The translations under genes were made by a program, and so were the position numbers. A stretch of DNA of 64,000 nucleotides from Aphrophora alni (Eukaryota; Arthropoda; Insecta; Hemiptera; Aphrophoridae), in contig OY740772.1 of the NCBI GenBank assembly GCA_963513935.1, positions 8,884,607 to 8,948,606 of the forward strand. Reading direction: 5' to 3'. Below are positions 45,040 through 56,809 of the stretch, in pieces; position 1 is the stretch's first letter; each line of letters begins with the position of its first letter. The notes beneath the pieces are model-generated. The model worked only from the letters and a program-made list of their open reading frames with translations. It ran no database searches and had not been told where the DNA came from.

Positions 45040-45135
45040 AGTTATAGTTTGATTGGTGTAGCTCGTGTATCACTGAAGAATACCACCTTGTCGTTGAAAC
45101 GCGTCTGATACTTAGGCGTATTTTTTATGAGAATT
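45040..45135 (+). repeat. Dispersed copy of the 57.9 kb hairpin element
   Basis: It shares CAGTTATAGTTT, GTAGCTCGTGTATCACTGA and GTTGAAACGCGTCTGAT with the hairpin at 57843-58124. The downstream block at 45168-45187 (CTCATAAGTCAAGCTCAACA) also recurs near 12112. Confidence 0.65.
45067..45111 (+). ncRNA. Hammerhead-ribozyme-like motif, canonical core strings
   Basis: The order is GTATCA (45067-45072), CTGAAGA (45073-45079), a 16-base segment, GAAACGCGTC (45096-45105), TGATAC (45106-45111). GTATCA and TGATAC are perfect complements, placed as stem I. CTGAAGA fits CUGANGA and GAAAC...GUC fits the other side, with a minimal stem III. The segment that should form stem II pairs poorly here, although relatives at 58.0 kb pair well. 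So this copy has the best core and stem I but a worn stem II. Confidence 0.4.
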
Positions 45136-45304
45136 GTGTTCTGTGTGTTTGGTATGCTGTATAATTTTTCTCATAAGTCAAGCTCAACATTTAATATAAA
45201 AAACGTAATGTTTATAAAATTTTGATTTTATTACTTGTAATGATAAAAAGACGTAGAACTGGAACTTTTTGGAATGTTTTTAATAGGTTTTTATTTAGTT
45301 GGGG

Positions 45305-45500
45305 GTTAAAACTGTCAAACACCCTCAGGGGCTCACTATAGTGAGCACGGGGTTGGTAATACAGAGGGAGTCTAAGCTAGATCTAATGTTTTAATGTAGC
45401 CATGGGTTAGATCTCTCTCTTTATATTTTGTATCTGGTTATTCCTTTTTCGACCTTTTAATCTATTATAGTATTGAGGGCTAGTGGGATTTTTTTTATAC
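45305..45500 (+). repeat. Dispersed relative of the 8-10 kb satellite
   Basis: It begins ACCCTCAGGGGCTCACTATAG, sharing the CTCACTATAGTGAG palindrome with 7925. It continues through AGCTAGATCTAATG, GTTAGATCTCTCTCTTTATA and TTTCGACCTTTTAATCTATTA. It has no TTAGG amplification. Confidence 0.6.
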
Positions 45501-45669
45501 TCTATACTTCTTTACTAAAGAGTTCAAGATTTTTTTCGTTTTTACTCAACAAGGGAACAAAATAAAATTTCGTGTTTTAAAATTTACATTTACACAACCA
45601 AAGGAGGAATTTATTAAAGGAGGCTTGAAATTAGTCCAACCGTTCTTCCTGTTGGATTGGTACATACGA

Positions 45670-45869
45670 NNNNNNNNNNNNNNNNNNNNNNNNNNNNNNN
45701 NNNNNNNNNNNNNNNNNNNNNNNNNNNNNNNNNNNNNNNNNNNNNNNNNNNNNNNNNNNNNNNNNNNNNNNNNNNNNNNNNNNNNNNNNNNNNNNNNNNN
45801 NNNNNNNNNNNNNNNNNNNNNNNNNNNNNNNNNNNNNNNNNNNNNNNNNNNNNNNNNNNNNNNNNNNNN
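45670..45869. other. Assembly gap of exactly 200 N
   Basis: The round length suggests a placeholder of unknown true size. It lies in intron 2 and does not touch a called exon. Any exon inside it would be missed. Confidence 0.95.
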
Positions 45870-47404
45870 TACGAATCGAACTTGTATAAACTGAAAAATA
45901 AGATATAGTTTCATATAAAATGTTAATTTATAGTTTTACTTTAAAGAGAAATTATTAAATTTGTGAAATGAAATAGCTAGGAATATAACGGAAGTGTAAA
46001 TGACGTTGACATAAATACGTTAAAAACAAAGAAGAAAGAAATTACTAAAGTTAAAATTTAAAAAATATAATAAATTCACCAATCCACGATAAAAGGTAAA
46101 CAATATTCAACGTTTATTGACGGCCATTTTGTATCGGAACTTCCGAATGTGTGACTCTTTCCATCGCAATTTATAACGATAATTTAATATTTTCAGACTG
46201 CTCCTCCTTGTGGTGAAAATGTCCAAAAAGTCCCAAAACTTAACTCTGTCCCATAAATATTCCATAAAATATAAAATCTTGTAATGGGATACTTTTTTTC
46301 GACGAATGGTTATGGGTAATGAGAATCATATTAGGTTAAAATACAATAAATAGGAACGTGGGAATATACCCATTATTGATTTATGACGATCTATATATTA
46401 TTGGAAAGACGAAGATTCAAAGCTATCTATTGGTACATTAAACATATCAGTGAGGTAAATATTTTTTTCGTACTGTACCTTTAAAGTTATGTTGCCTAGG
46501 TGAAAATCTTCAATTTGTTCACAACGTGGCCCTTTTTATTCCATAATAGTAGTATTGTTATGTATTGTGTGTTGTTTATACAATACAAATATGTTACTTA
46601 TTGTTTCGCGTGATTATTATTTGAGAAAAAGTTGTTATTTTCAGTGTTTTTAAAATTATTTTTATGGGCGTAGCCTAGAAGTACAAACAATTATTCGAAC
46701 TTTTGAGCTTTTTTTACATTTTTTGTTAATTTTTTTCTTATAACGTTTTTTGAAATTGATATAATTTTTTAGCTATTTTTATTCACAAAAATATCACACA
46801 AGTTTTGTATTGGAAAAAATTACGAACATATTTTGTATGGCATGCGTTTTAGTGACATTTTGGCGCTTTTTTTGATTACTAACAATTGGTATATAACAAG
46901 TTGTGTTTTGAATGATATTACTATTTTTGGTAATTTTATAAAAAAAAGTCTAACTTTTCTCCAAATTTTACTTTTTCATAAAAATTGATTTTTCAAAACG
47001 TAAATTCATATGTTTTTAAACGATTTGTACTCACAAATAAATACCAAAACTTTTGTATACCTTGAAATAAATTTAAAAAATTGGTTATTTGGCGGTCATG
47101 AACTATTTTTTGGAATTTCCACTGTTTTTAGTGGACATTTTTTGATTTCTGATATAGCCTACTAACTCCAAATTTTTATTTTCAAATGATTTTTTTTTCC
47201 ATTTCATAAATGAATTCTATAACCCTTTCCGAGAAAAATGATATATAACAAGATAATATTACTATTTTTTGTGAATTTTAAAAAAAAGTGATAAAAAAAT
47301 TACTAAATGGCGACCCCCTATTAGGATATTAAATTATTGTATATTGATAGCTCTGATACTTATTTAGATATTAGTTAATTCAATTGCTTAATTTATAAAT
47401 AGAA
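45870..47404 (+). other. Intron 2, nothing recognised
   Basis: AT-rich sequence with foldback-family phrases only (GACGGCCATTTTGTATC near 46120). No gene. Confidence 0.45.
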
Positions 47405-47580
47405 TTCTCCTCAAGGGGTCAACTGTGTTTCAATCTCTTCATCTTTCCTATCAGGTCTCTCTTGACCAACTCTCGTTCTCTTTCAACCCTGAAGCAATTA
47501 AAGTATTAGGGGGCGAAAGGTTTTTATTTTATAATATTTTCTTTTATAAGGTGATGATGACTGAGAAGGTTTTTGCTTTA
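47405..47580 (+). repeat. Dispersed relative of the 8-10 kb satellite
   Basis: It has CTCCTCAAGGGGTC, CAGGTCTCTCTTGACCAACT, CTCGTTCTCTTTCAACCCTG, ATTAAAGTATTAGG and the tail TTATAAGGTGATGATGAC, which also ends the satellite region at about 10061. A 77-codon frame through it is spurious. Confidence 0.65.
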
Positions 47581-50025
47581 AAAAAAATAATAATTGGGAT
47601 TTTCAGAACACATTCTAGGACCCACTGTAAAGTCAATAGTCGTCTAATTTCAGATTGATTACGTTATAGTAGTGTAGTGTGTTTGTTATGAATGAGAGAA
47701 GGTTTGTGGGATATTTGTGCAATGAAGTCGTAGAAGAATTTATTTTCTTACGAACCCCCCCCCCCCCAAACCATCGGTTCAGTTGTACTAACCTAACTTT
47801 TTCTTTATTGGATTATGTTAGTCAGCTGTTAGATTATGTTAGTCAGCTGTTAGTTTTTGTTATACTTATCACTATTATAACACTTTAGATATAATGTTTG
47901 AATTTTTTTTTCCATGTAGTGGTAACCTTTTCTAAGTTTTAATTGATCTATCTATTTTTCTCAACTCAATGTTGGTTTAGAGAAGATCTCAATCTTCAAA
48001 CTAACAAGTTAAAATATTTGTCGGTTCAAGCAATGTTTCACTATACTGAAACAAAAATGGACGTTCGGAGAATTATTTATATTCTATGATTTATCCAGAT
48101 AGATTTCATTTTGCATCCAAGAAGAAACGTAACAAATTACCTTGAATCAGAATGTATGTAGCAATAGACTTAATAACCACGACAACATGCAAATAGAAGG
48201 GAACTGATGTAACATTTAATGCTGGTAGATGTATACAACAACATTATGTGAAATGTCATAGCCTAATAGAACATGCAGTCATCTACAGGTTTGGTGAGAA
48301 TTGAAGGATAGGTTTTGACATTTTGATTTGCCTTTAGAATGGGGGTAAATTGAAACGAAACAAAATAGTCATATAAACGAAACAAAATCATCGCAAATAA
48401 ATATTTTCTGTACCATACGCTTTTAAAAAACAAAAATATTTGTCCAACATACGTTCCACCAGAAAAAACGAACGATTCGTCCGAAAAATCATATTTAACC
48501 TTTAAAATCGCCTTGGCTACAAAATGTTTCATATTGAAACAATTAAAAAAAAAGAAATTGTTAGTCTCTAAAAATTGAATTCTCTAAAAATTACAATCGA
48601 CAATTTTCGATTGAAGTATTTTACGATTTATTGTTAGGAAATGTAAAGAATTTCGGAAAACCTTGATATGAGGGATTTTTCAAACCATTGTGTAGCTAAT
48701 TTTTTTTTAAAAAATAATAATTTGAAAAATAACAATAATTGTAAAATTTATCTTCTTTAGAGCTTTATCTGTAACAACTCTCCAAAAATTGTCTCAGTTT
48801 CTGAGCAGTTTATGGTAAAAATTGAAAACTTTTCTTTAAAAAAAATATCTGAATTTTGACTAATTATCATGGTTAATTGTGTAACAATATAGGCTGTGAA
48901 AATTGTACTTTTGTAAGTTTTCAAAAAAATATACCTTTTAATGTTGTATTCGTATTTTTAACGAAATATAAAGAAACAAATTGTTCTTAATTTTACATTT
49001 TAAGAAAGTGACATCTTGTGATTTTTGATAAAACTGATATTTACAGAGTTAAAGAGGGAAATATAAGTTTACTCTCTTCCCTCATCTCTTCCTGTATATT
49101 GAATGATATTTAATGGAAGTTTTATGTTTTTCTTAACCAGTAAGGCCCAGATAATGTTCATGCCAAATTTCGTCCGTAGGACTATTTTTTGTAGCTTTGT
49201 TTTTTCATAATATGTGTACTCTAACAGTATGATGTAGCTATAAGGCTATTTATATCAATTATTTGTAAATTGTTTAGAACACCTACAAAAGTAAAAAATG
49301 TACCCACCATTTTGTATTTATCATTTTAAAAAAACTAGGAAAGCATAAAATATTGTATTAAAATGTCGTAAGTGATAAGTGAAATATATGCGAGATCAAA
49401 ATCGCTATTAGTACTCTGCTAAATGAATAAATGTAAAAGGCTGTTGGAAAATTAACGGTACAAAAACATTGTACTAAATTTCATATACACTCGTTCATAA
49501 AATCAAGTAAACTACTAACCAAAACAAAAATATTGGTTTTATAATCTTAAAAACGTTTATATTCAGTAAATTTTCATTGCATTATTTCTTTCTGATAAAT
49601 AGGTAGCTTATTCGTAAAGAAGCAAAAAATACCATTTTCATTATTATTAAGTGCTTCTTTTGTGCATATTTATGGAAAGTAGATTAGTACAGAGGTGTCG
49701 CCAAAAAAGCGAATAGTGAAATAAGCGCTCATATATTGTCAACAAGAGGGAGTAATTAATATGTTCAATTCTCTTAACTCAGTGGATGGAGAGGAGAGAG
49801 GGCATTAATATTGGAATAGGCGTTCGGCTGTATAGTTTTTATATAGTAACGAGGTTCTATATGGATAACGGTTATGTGTGTGTAGTTAAGGGTGTATAAT
49901 AGTTTTGTCCAGTCCATTATTTTTACTTATACACATTTATTTTTGTAAAATCACTGATTAAAATACATTTTCATCCAGGATTGTTACTGGCTAAATGATA
50001 GAAACATTTAAGCGTGTTTAAAATC
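47581..50025 (+). other. Intron 2, nothing recognised
   Basis: A run of 13 C lies at 47755-47767. TTATGTTAGTCAGCTGTTAG is duplicated in tandem at about 47813-47852. No gene or element is otherwise recognised. Confidence 0.45.
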
Positions 50026-50367
50026 AGCTTGAAGATAGCTTAGGTTAAAATAAATAAGCAACAAAATTAATTCAAGGCAATTAACTTTTATACTTTGTAC
50101 ACGGAAGGCGACAACATACCACAGAGGTTTGTAGATTCCAGCTTAAAGATAGTTTAGGTTAAAATAAATAAGCAACAAAATTAATTCAAATCATTTAACT
50201 TTTATACTATGTACACCGAAGGCGACAACATACCACAGAGGTTTGTAGATTCCAGCTTAAAGATAGCTTAGGTTAAAATAAATAAGCAACAAAATTAATT
50301 CAAATCATTTAACTTTTATACTATGTACACCGAAGGCGACAACATACCAGAGAGGTTTGTAGATTCC
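50026..50367. repeat. Three tandem copies of a 114-bp unit
   Basis: Units start at 50026, 50140 and 50254 with AGCTTRAAGATAG and carry TTAGGTTAAAATAAATAAGC, TTTTATACTNTGTACAC and GAAGGCGACAACATACCA. Copies two and three are almost identical, so the last duplication is recent. It lies in intron 2 near exon 3. Confidence 0.95.
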
Positions 50368-51348
50368 ATTTCTCTACGCATTAGTTTTAAAAAGTATTAA
50401 GTAGTAGGCGTTAGGTTACAAATTACAAAAACATATTTTCAAGGATATCAGAATTAAAAGAATGCAGTATTTAATTGACTCGTAAATTATTAAATTTGCA
50501 TATTACATTATAATACTGTAATTTAAAATAGATTAAGTAGTGAGCTACAGAGCGTAATGAATAAACCATTTAAACATCTACTGTAAATGTGGAACTTTTA
50601 TCTGATACAAAATGATATTGATACTTATCGGTACTGGTTACAATCACCTGATACTATAAGTAACAGGTACAGCCTATGAGGATTAAAAAAACATGAATGC
50701 ATATAGTTTATTTTGGTTTTAACTGAGTATTGATGGATTGATAATATTAATGATATACTTGATTCATATATTTGAGTATATAAAAAATATACATGACGTT
50801 TCGAGCATATAAATCAAGTTTCGTTATCAAGAGATAAACTTAAACCATGCGAAAGATAAAAAGAACCAGTATACTCTAGTAGCCTAGATCCATGTTGGAA
50901 AACTAGTTATATAAGAAAGGAACTCATTCTTAGTCTGAGTGACTGAATAAACTAATAAACTACAATTTTTCAGAACTTCACAACACAAGCAATAACAAAA
51001 CCCAAGTTGAACCGAGAACCAGTACCGATCATTTAAATAAACAAGGGTCGAATGCCAACAACGTGGTTACTTAACGGTTTATGAGCGTGAACAACCTTAT
51101 GTTCCTGTTCTGGAATATTTAGCGCTTGACCTTAGGATCTCTCCTTGAGGGGATTTTAACCAGAAAAATGTCAACCTGATTTAAAATAAATGATTTTTTT
51201 TTCAATTGCGTTAGTAAAAAGAGAATTAAATAGTGAAATACGTTATTTCTGATATAAACCAATGTTCCTAAATATTTTGTCCTTTTCTAATTTTTGGGTA
51301 AGTGTTATTAAAGAATTAAGTAATTAATAATTTAATGTTTTGTCTTAG
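50368..51348 (+). other. Intron 2, last part
   Basis: Nothing recognised up to the acceptor of exon 3. ATGACGTTTCGAGCATATAA near 50793 is followed by GTTATCAAGAGATAAAC, again a GAAACGT-type signature on the minus strand with a short hairpin. Confidence 0.35.
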
Positions 51349-51834
51349 GCAACTTCAAAGACAACAACCACAACAACAGAAGCGCCTCCAGTATACGATG
51401 ACGAAGAACTCCTCGACGAGGAACAAGGTGAACCGGATCTAACCACCACGACAGAAGCACCCAAGAAAGGGGGAATCACTATAGGTCGTGTCCGTCCATT
51501 CAGGAGTCAAGAAAGTCTCATCGAAGCTTTGAAACGTAGAAGACAACAGCAAGGTAGCGGTGGTCACTCTTCAGCGTCCACTACAACTACATCATCTCCC
51601 CCTACAGAGAAATCTTCAAAATCTGGTCGTAAACCGTCCAGCAGTAATAAAGTCTTTTCAGATCAGACAGGAAGTGATTCGCAAACAAAGAATACCGTCA
51701 ACGGAAGACGTTTTAATCCGAGAGGAAAGACTGCAGGTACGGCACGAACGGAAGCACCCCAAGAAGAAGTAATCGAAGAAGAAGTCCAACCCACAAGATC
51801 CAGGGCTTTCGGAGGTAGAGGAAGAAGGTTTTAG
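51349..51834 (+). CDS. Terminal coding exon 3: Thr tracts, GRVRPFRSQ block, Arg-rich C-terminus
   Basis: The acceptor is TTTTGTCTTAG, ending at 51348, and the exon opens in phase 0. It encodes residues 70-230 and the TAG stop at 51832-51834. Visible features are three TTTT tracts, each followed by EAP or SSPP, an acidic block, the block IGRVRPFRSQ with EALKRRR, a Ser/Lys-rich linker, NGRRFNPRGK, the acidic EEVIEEEV, and the tail GGRGRRF. A donor-like GGAGGTAGAG at about 51807-51816 could allow splicing onward, but the stop and the nearby poly(A) signal favour this as the last exon. GC is near 48%, against about 30% around it. Confidence 0.9.
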   Translation, partial: ATSKTTTTTTEAPPVYDDEELLDEEQGEPDLTTTTEAPKKGGITIGRVRPFRSQESLIEALKRRRQQQGSGGHSSASTTTTSSPPTEKSSKSGRKPSSSNKVFSDQTGSDSQTKNTVNGRRFNPRGKTAGTARTEAPQEEVIEEEVQPTRSRAFGGRGRRF

Positions 51835-51935
51835 TATGTTCCAAATTTAAACAAAATCAAAATAATTATTAAAATGTTAACGCGCGTTCGTTCTTGGAAT
51901 ACTTAAATTGAGTACTCTATGAGGAAATACTTGGC

Positions 51936-51941
51936 AATAAA
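51936..51941 (+). terminator. Poly(A) signal of the secreted-protein gene
   Basis: AATAAA lies 102 bases after the stop codon, followed by a T/G-rich stretch (TTATTGTTCGTTGCA). This is a sensible 3' end. Another AATAAA near 52982 could serve a longer 3' UTR. Confidence 0.6.
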
Positions 51942-54329
51942 ATTTGAAGACTTATTGTTCGTTGCACTTTGGAAGTTCTCCATTAAAATTTTAATATTTA
52001 AAAAATTGTAGCAAGTTATATTATCATTATTACGATTTAGATTAACGCGATTTCAAAATATGATAAACTAGAATTTAAAAATTTCCTAAATTGAAGCGTA
52101 ACCATAGTAAAGAAATTTAGTTTTATTACTCTGATTTTCGAAATTCACTCTGGGGTCTGAGATAATAATATACGAGTCTATAGGTATGTCAATGCAGATT
52201 AGCTCCTAGCGACAATAAGGAAAACTAGAGTATAAAAAATCAGTTGTCAGATTTACCAAATTGATTGGTAGTAAAAGAAGTTTCTTATTGTATATCTCTT
52301 GAAAATAACCTAAAAACCAAACATTTAGGTTAGGTTACAGAAATAAACAATAACAAACTTATCAATCAATTTCGTACAGCTGAGTTTTTAGTTTTACTTA
52401 CTGCCGCTAGAAGTGAAGCTAATTTAGTTTTGTGTTATATTTGACCTCGAATATCTCAGCCCACAGAATGAATTTACAAAATCCGATGTCGTTACTAAAA
52501 GCATCTTAGTCAGTTCTACTTATAATTTCACTAAAATTGACTGTGTATTTGCTGAGAAAAACATCAGTGACAAAATCAAATCCGAGCCAAAACTAAAGAA
52601 ATTGCGATCTAATTAATATATGTACTGATATTTTAATTTAAACGTATAACTCAATAAGTTGCTGTAAAGATTTTATGACAATACTTAGAAAATGTGTTAG
52701 CAAACCAGCTTTAACGAGAAATCACTACAACTTTATTTTATCTCCACTTCTGTAAATTATTTTTTAAAAGATATTAATCTCCGAGATATAGATATGTATT
52801 AGTTTCCTTTGAAGGAGTTCATTTTTCTCTGATAGATTAAATGAATTATTATAATATTATAGGAATATAATTTCATTCAACAGTGAACAAATTAAATGTA
52901 AAATTTTATTGTAATATTCATATGCAAAAATACGTTTTTTGTTCACTCTAACATGTCCTTCTAAATTATTTAATTGATTTTAATAAAGTTTTTATTTTAA
53001 GTGACAAATCTGATCCATTATAAGCTAATGTAGTAACGGAATTTGTTCAGAAACACCCAAACTATAAATTACAGAAAACTCATTTTTTAAATAGTATATA
53101 TATTAATATTTATATATAAACAGGATGGAAAACACTATTTTAAGCTGAAGTATTTGAAAACACCTAATAGTCTTTATAATTTTCTGATATTTACAAAATT
53201 GAACAATATGGTTTTATTTTCGTAATGGTCCTTCCATGAAGCATCACACCGTAGTGTTTTACCATCTGGTAAAATTTGTACAGTTAAATTGTGTTATAAT
53301 TGATATTATGGTAAATTATAAATTGTAAATTGATATTATAATTGTTTTAAAATTAAAATATTAAAAACAAACTTACCTTTGTTGATCTCGTTAAACAAAA
53401 AATTGAAAATTTGTTTTCATTTTAAATACAACATAAAATTTAAAATATACTTTATTAAAATAAAGATAAAAATGTGAATAGAACAAAATATTTTGTATGA
53501 TTAAAAATTGGAAAATTATTAAATTAAAATGCCAAAATTAAATTATAACAATTTAGTTTGTTGAAACAAAACTATAAAAACTGTAATAATCTTTTCATCG
53601 TTACCTGAACCCCCCTCCCCTTCAAATTACCACTAAGTTACTATTTTCCATGACATAGTTTATCTCGAACATAAATGAAACGACTGAAAACTGCAATTCA
53701 CGAAAAAGTGAAAATCAAAACTCTAGAGAACAATCGATCTATTATTCAGCGTCAGTAATAATCGAAGTCAATCAATCAAATCGATTTCAATTTATTCTTG
53801 ACACCTCTGTTCTCAAAGTTTCAAATTTAATATTTCTGAGATTGTGTAGCGATTGCGCACATCTACTGCGCATGTATATGTAATAATCAAAGGTTGTGTT
53901 GATAGAACATTATAAAATATCTTCCTAAATAAATTAAGTCTATTTTAAGTTATACTGTAGTTGTGTATATTATTATAAACATACAAAATAAAAGTGTACA
54001 TTTTTATTGAAAAACAAATATTTACATTTATATATACATAAACTGATTTTAAAAAAATATTAAAAAGTTAATAAAAAATCAACTTTTGTAGATATGTTTG
54101 TTTTATTTTCCCTGAGTTTTTTTTTTTTTTTTTTTTTTTTTTCATATTGAAAATAAATATTTTTGTGAGAGAAAATATTGATTTAAACATCCTAAGTCCA
54201 TTTTGAAATGTTGTAGATTTCCCCCCACGAAATGTGATAATGTTTATAGTCCTAGCTATCAGGTTTATCTTGGAATCCCAGAATAGTCTCATTTAGAGTA
54301 GAGTATCAACTAACGATGTCTTCCTCCGA
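51942..54329. other. Downstream intergenic DNA, no gene recognised
   Basis: Very AT-rich. A T-run of about 24 bases lies at 54118-54142. A 74-codon minus-strand frame there is spurious. Confidence 0.5.
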
Positions 54330-54636
54330 ACGGCCAGAGTGGTCTGAGCGGCCTGTATTCTGAGCGGCCAGTGGTCTGATAGACCAGCATTCTGAGGGGC
54401 CAATGGTCTGAGCGGCCAGTAGTTTGAGCAGCCAGTGGTTTGAGCGGCCAGTGGTTTGAGATGCCAGTGGTTTGAGCGGCCAGTATTCTGAGCGGCTATA
54501 GTCTGTGCGACCTGTATTCTGAGCGGCCAGTGGTCTGATAGACCAGCATTCTGAGGGGCCAATGGTCTGAGCGGCCAGTAGTTTGAGCAGCCAGTGGTTT
54601 GAGCGGTCAGTATTCTTAACGGCCAGTGGTCTGAGC
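54330..54636. repeat. GC-rich 16-bp satellite with a roughly 159-bp higher-order period
   Basis: The monomer is GCGGCCAGTGGTTTGA with variants (CAGTATTC, CCAGCATTC, CCAATGGTC). About 19 monomers are present. A ten-monomer block starting at about 54349 recurs at about 54508. GC content is far above the flanks. Two overlapping 116-codon minus-strand frames are by-products of the repeat and are not called. Confidence 0.9.
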
Positions 54637-56809
54637 ACCTCATCTCCAGTTAACAAAGATAAAAAGGGTATGGGTGGTCTAAGGGTTTTCCCCTGAGCTT
54701 AACATTTTTCTGATAAAAGATATTTCTATGATAGTCCCATAACAACGTCCTTTATTTAATTATTTAGGATTAAAAAGTTAACATATCATTAAGTAATTGT
54801 TGATTATTGGTATATAATTAAGAAGAAATCCAAAATTACTGTTAAATCTTTCTGGTTTGAATTCCATTTTTTATATCCTCTGGAAGATTAGTGCACCCTT
54901 ACCTACATCTCAACATTTATTGTATAATTAATATCTCCTTTTTTTCTGAGAAATACAAGCAAAAATAATTGTTTTCGACAAAAAGTTGTTGTGTTTGTTA
55001 ACAACATTCCAGGCTGCACTATTGTTAGAGCTCATAAACGCCGGAAGTGTTTGACACTGTCTATAGTTATGGCAGGAACCTCTCTAAAGATTTATTTTCT
55101 TCAAATTGAGGTGAACTTAGTCAATCTTTTCCTTGACGTCGTGTGAATTAGTGATTTCAAATAATTAGACTGAAGTAAGTACAGTCACCACAGTGCCAAG
55201 ATGAAACTTATTCTGATAAAAAAGGTAAAAATTTAAAACATGGACGAGGTAAATTTGCACATAGAATTAGGCCAAAAAGGCCGAGTGCGATATTAACCGT
55301 GCTGGTTTATGGCGTCCGCGGGTCTCCTGTCAAGATATTTGATCTGGCAAACCATGTGGGGTAAATCATGACAGAGCCACCTCGATATTAGACGTCCCTC
55401 TGAATAAAAGTAGGCATACAATCCTGGCTGACACTAACAATGATTATTTTTGCGTTTTTTTCTGCCACCAAACAAATAATAGCACTTCATAATTTGTTTA
55501 ACTTTCACAGTTATCGTTACATTGGTTATTTTGTACATTAGATATTTTATTTATCTTTCCTCATAGACTCTATCATCTGGTTAGATTTTTATTTTACCAC
55601 TTCAGTTCAAAATAGATATGTTTTAGTAGCCTTACTTTAGTTTCAAAATTAATTTTGACGATTTTGAAAAAACAGTTACATTGATTTGAGGTTTTAAACA
55701 GATATAGTTTTTACGCTTTTCAGTAAACGCTAAGGATTTATTGTAATATGTTTTATAGTGTATTAATACCACTTTAAATCTAAGAATGTTGGCCTGCGTA
55801 CTGTTGACAAGCGTATTAAGCCTATTTAGACAGAGTGTTTCAAACATAGAAACATTTTATGAAAAATATATTTTTCAAATCAAAATTTCCTCAAAAACCT
55901 TAGGCTAAAACAAATTGTTTTGCAAAACTTCATCTAAATAATCAAACCGGATATTTTGTAAAAAAGGCGAAGGTTATAAAATTCGCTCGAATTTCAGGCT
56001 CAAAATTTCATTTCGGTTCGTCTCGAGGTTAATGTGAATAACAATTTCAAACAATTTAACAATTAAGTTAGAATTGTTTTATAAATATCGAGTAAAGGGT
56101 TGTTTTAAAAAAAAACATGTTGAACGTTTTTATTGATAATCTGATTTTTAAATAACTGAAAATTGTTTTGTATTTTACGATGCTATGTTTATTTTTGAAT
56201 TTAACACCAGTTATTATATACCCTTATGTACAGTAAAAACAAACAAATTTTTGAATACTTTTGATTAATGAACGGTTTTGATCAAACTTATTAATATTTT
56301 TTAATTATTTTTCTTTAAGGTTTTATATTTGATTTAAACTAGATTTTTAACAAAACTTTGAAGGTTTTTCACTGGTTATATCAGCTGTTTTTTTTCACAT
56401 ATACATAGCAAAGAGAAAATTACGTGTTAGGTAGGAAAATCGGTTTTTAATTTGTCCCTGAAATATTATCTTTTCCTTTGGATATAAATAGAAGCTTTAG
56501 GAGAACTATTAACGGTAATTTTACACCTTAAACGGATGGGCTGATTTTGATTAAATTTGCTAAACTGGGCATTTTAAACTATACCTGGTCGCATTATAAT
56601 ATTTCATTTTCAAACATTTAGAATTTGGGTGTATCTTTCATAAGACCAATTTTTTTCTGAAAAACTGCTGTATCAATTTTCATCAAAATTTGCTAGTGCT
56701 AGTGTTATATAGTTACCTATAAAAAAAATTAACAATCGACCAGTAGTTTAAAAACATCTAATTTCACAAAATCGGTTGAATCAATTCCGATTAATTGAAC
56801 GGAGTGTTG
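54637..56809. other. Intergenic DNA, nothing recognised
   Basis: The stretch near 55260-55420 is less AT-rich (GGCCAAAAAGGCCGAGTGCG, GGCGTCCGCGGGTCTC) but gives no open frame or recognisable element. The rest is AT-rich with generic repeat phrases. Confidence 0.4.

Larger units (their letters stand above)
10831..51834 (+). other. Gene span: cysteine-free secreted Thr/Pro/Arg-rich protein, three coding exons
   Basis: Joining 10831-10850, 43680-43866 and 51349-51834 gives 693 nt, a 230-residue protein plus stop. Residues 1-21 form a signal peptide (basic start, hydrophobic core LLFLVGLAVII, likely cleavage after VQG or VQGA). Residues 22-32 are acidic, and 33-42 are Ala/Pro-rich with five consecutive Pro. 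Residues 43-69 hold a basic block with GPIIGRPNP. Threonine tracts at 74-79, 101-104 and 147-150 suit O-glycosylation. An acidic block lies at 85-99. The most domain-like piece is 110-137, with IGRVRPFRSQ and then EALKRRR. The C-terminus ends GGRGRRF. There is no cysteine. I do not recognise a named family. A secreted matrix, cuticle-associated or mucin-like role is only a guess. Confidence 0.8.

Noticed and set aside
45546..45914. Frames running through the N block
   Set aside because: They are open only because N was translated as unknown residues.
54293..54656. Two overlapping 116-codon minus-strand frames
   Set aside because: They are by-products of the 16-bp satellite; the reading frames carry the same repeat in shifted form.
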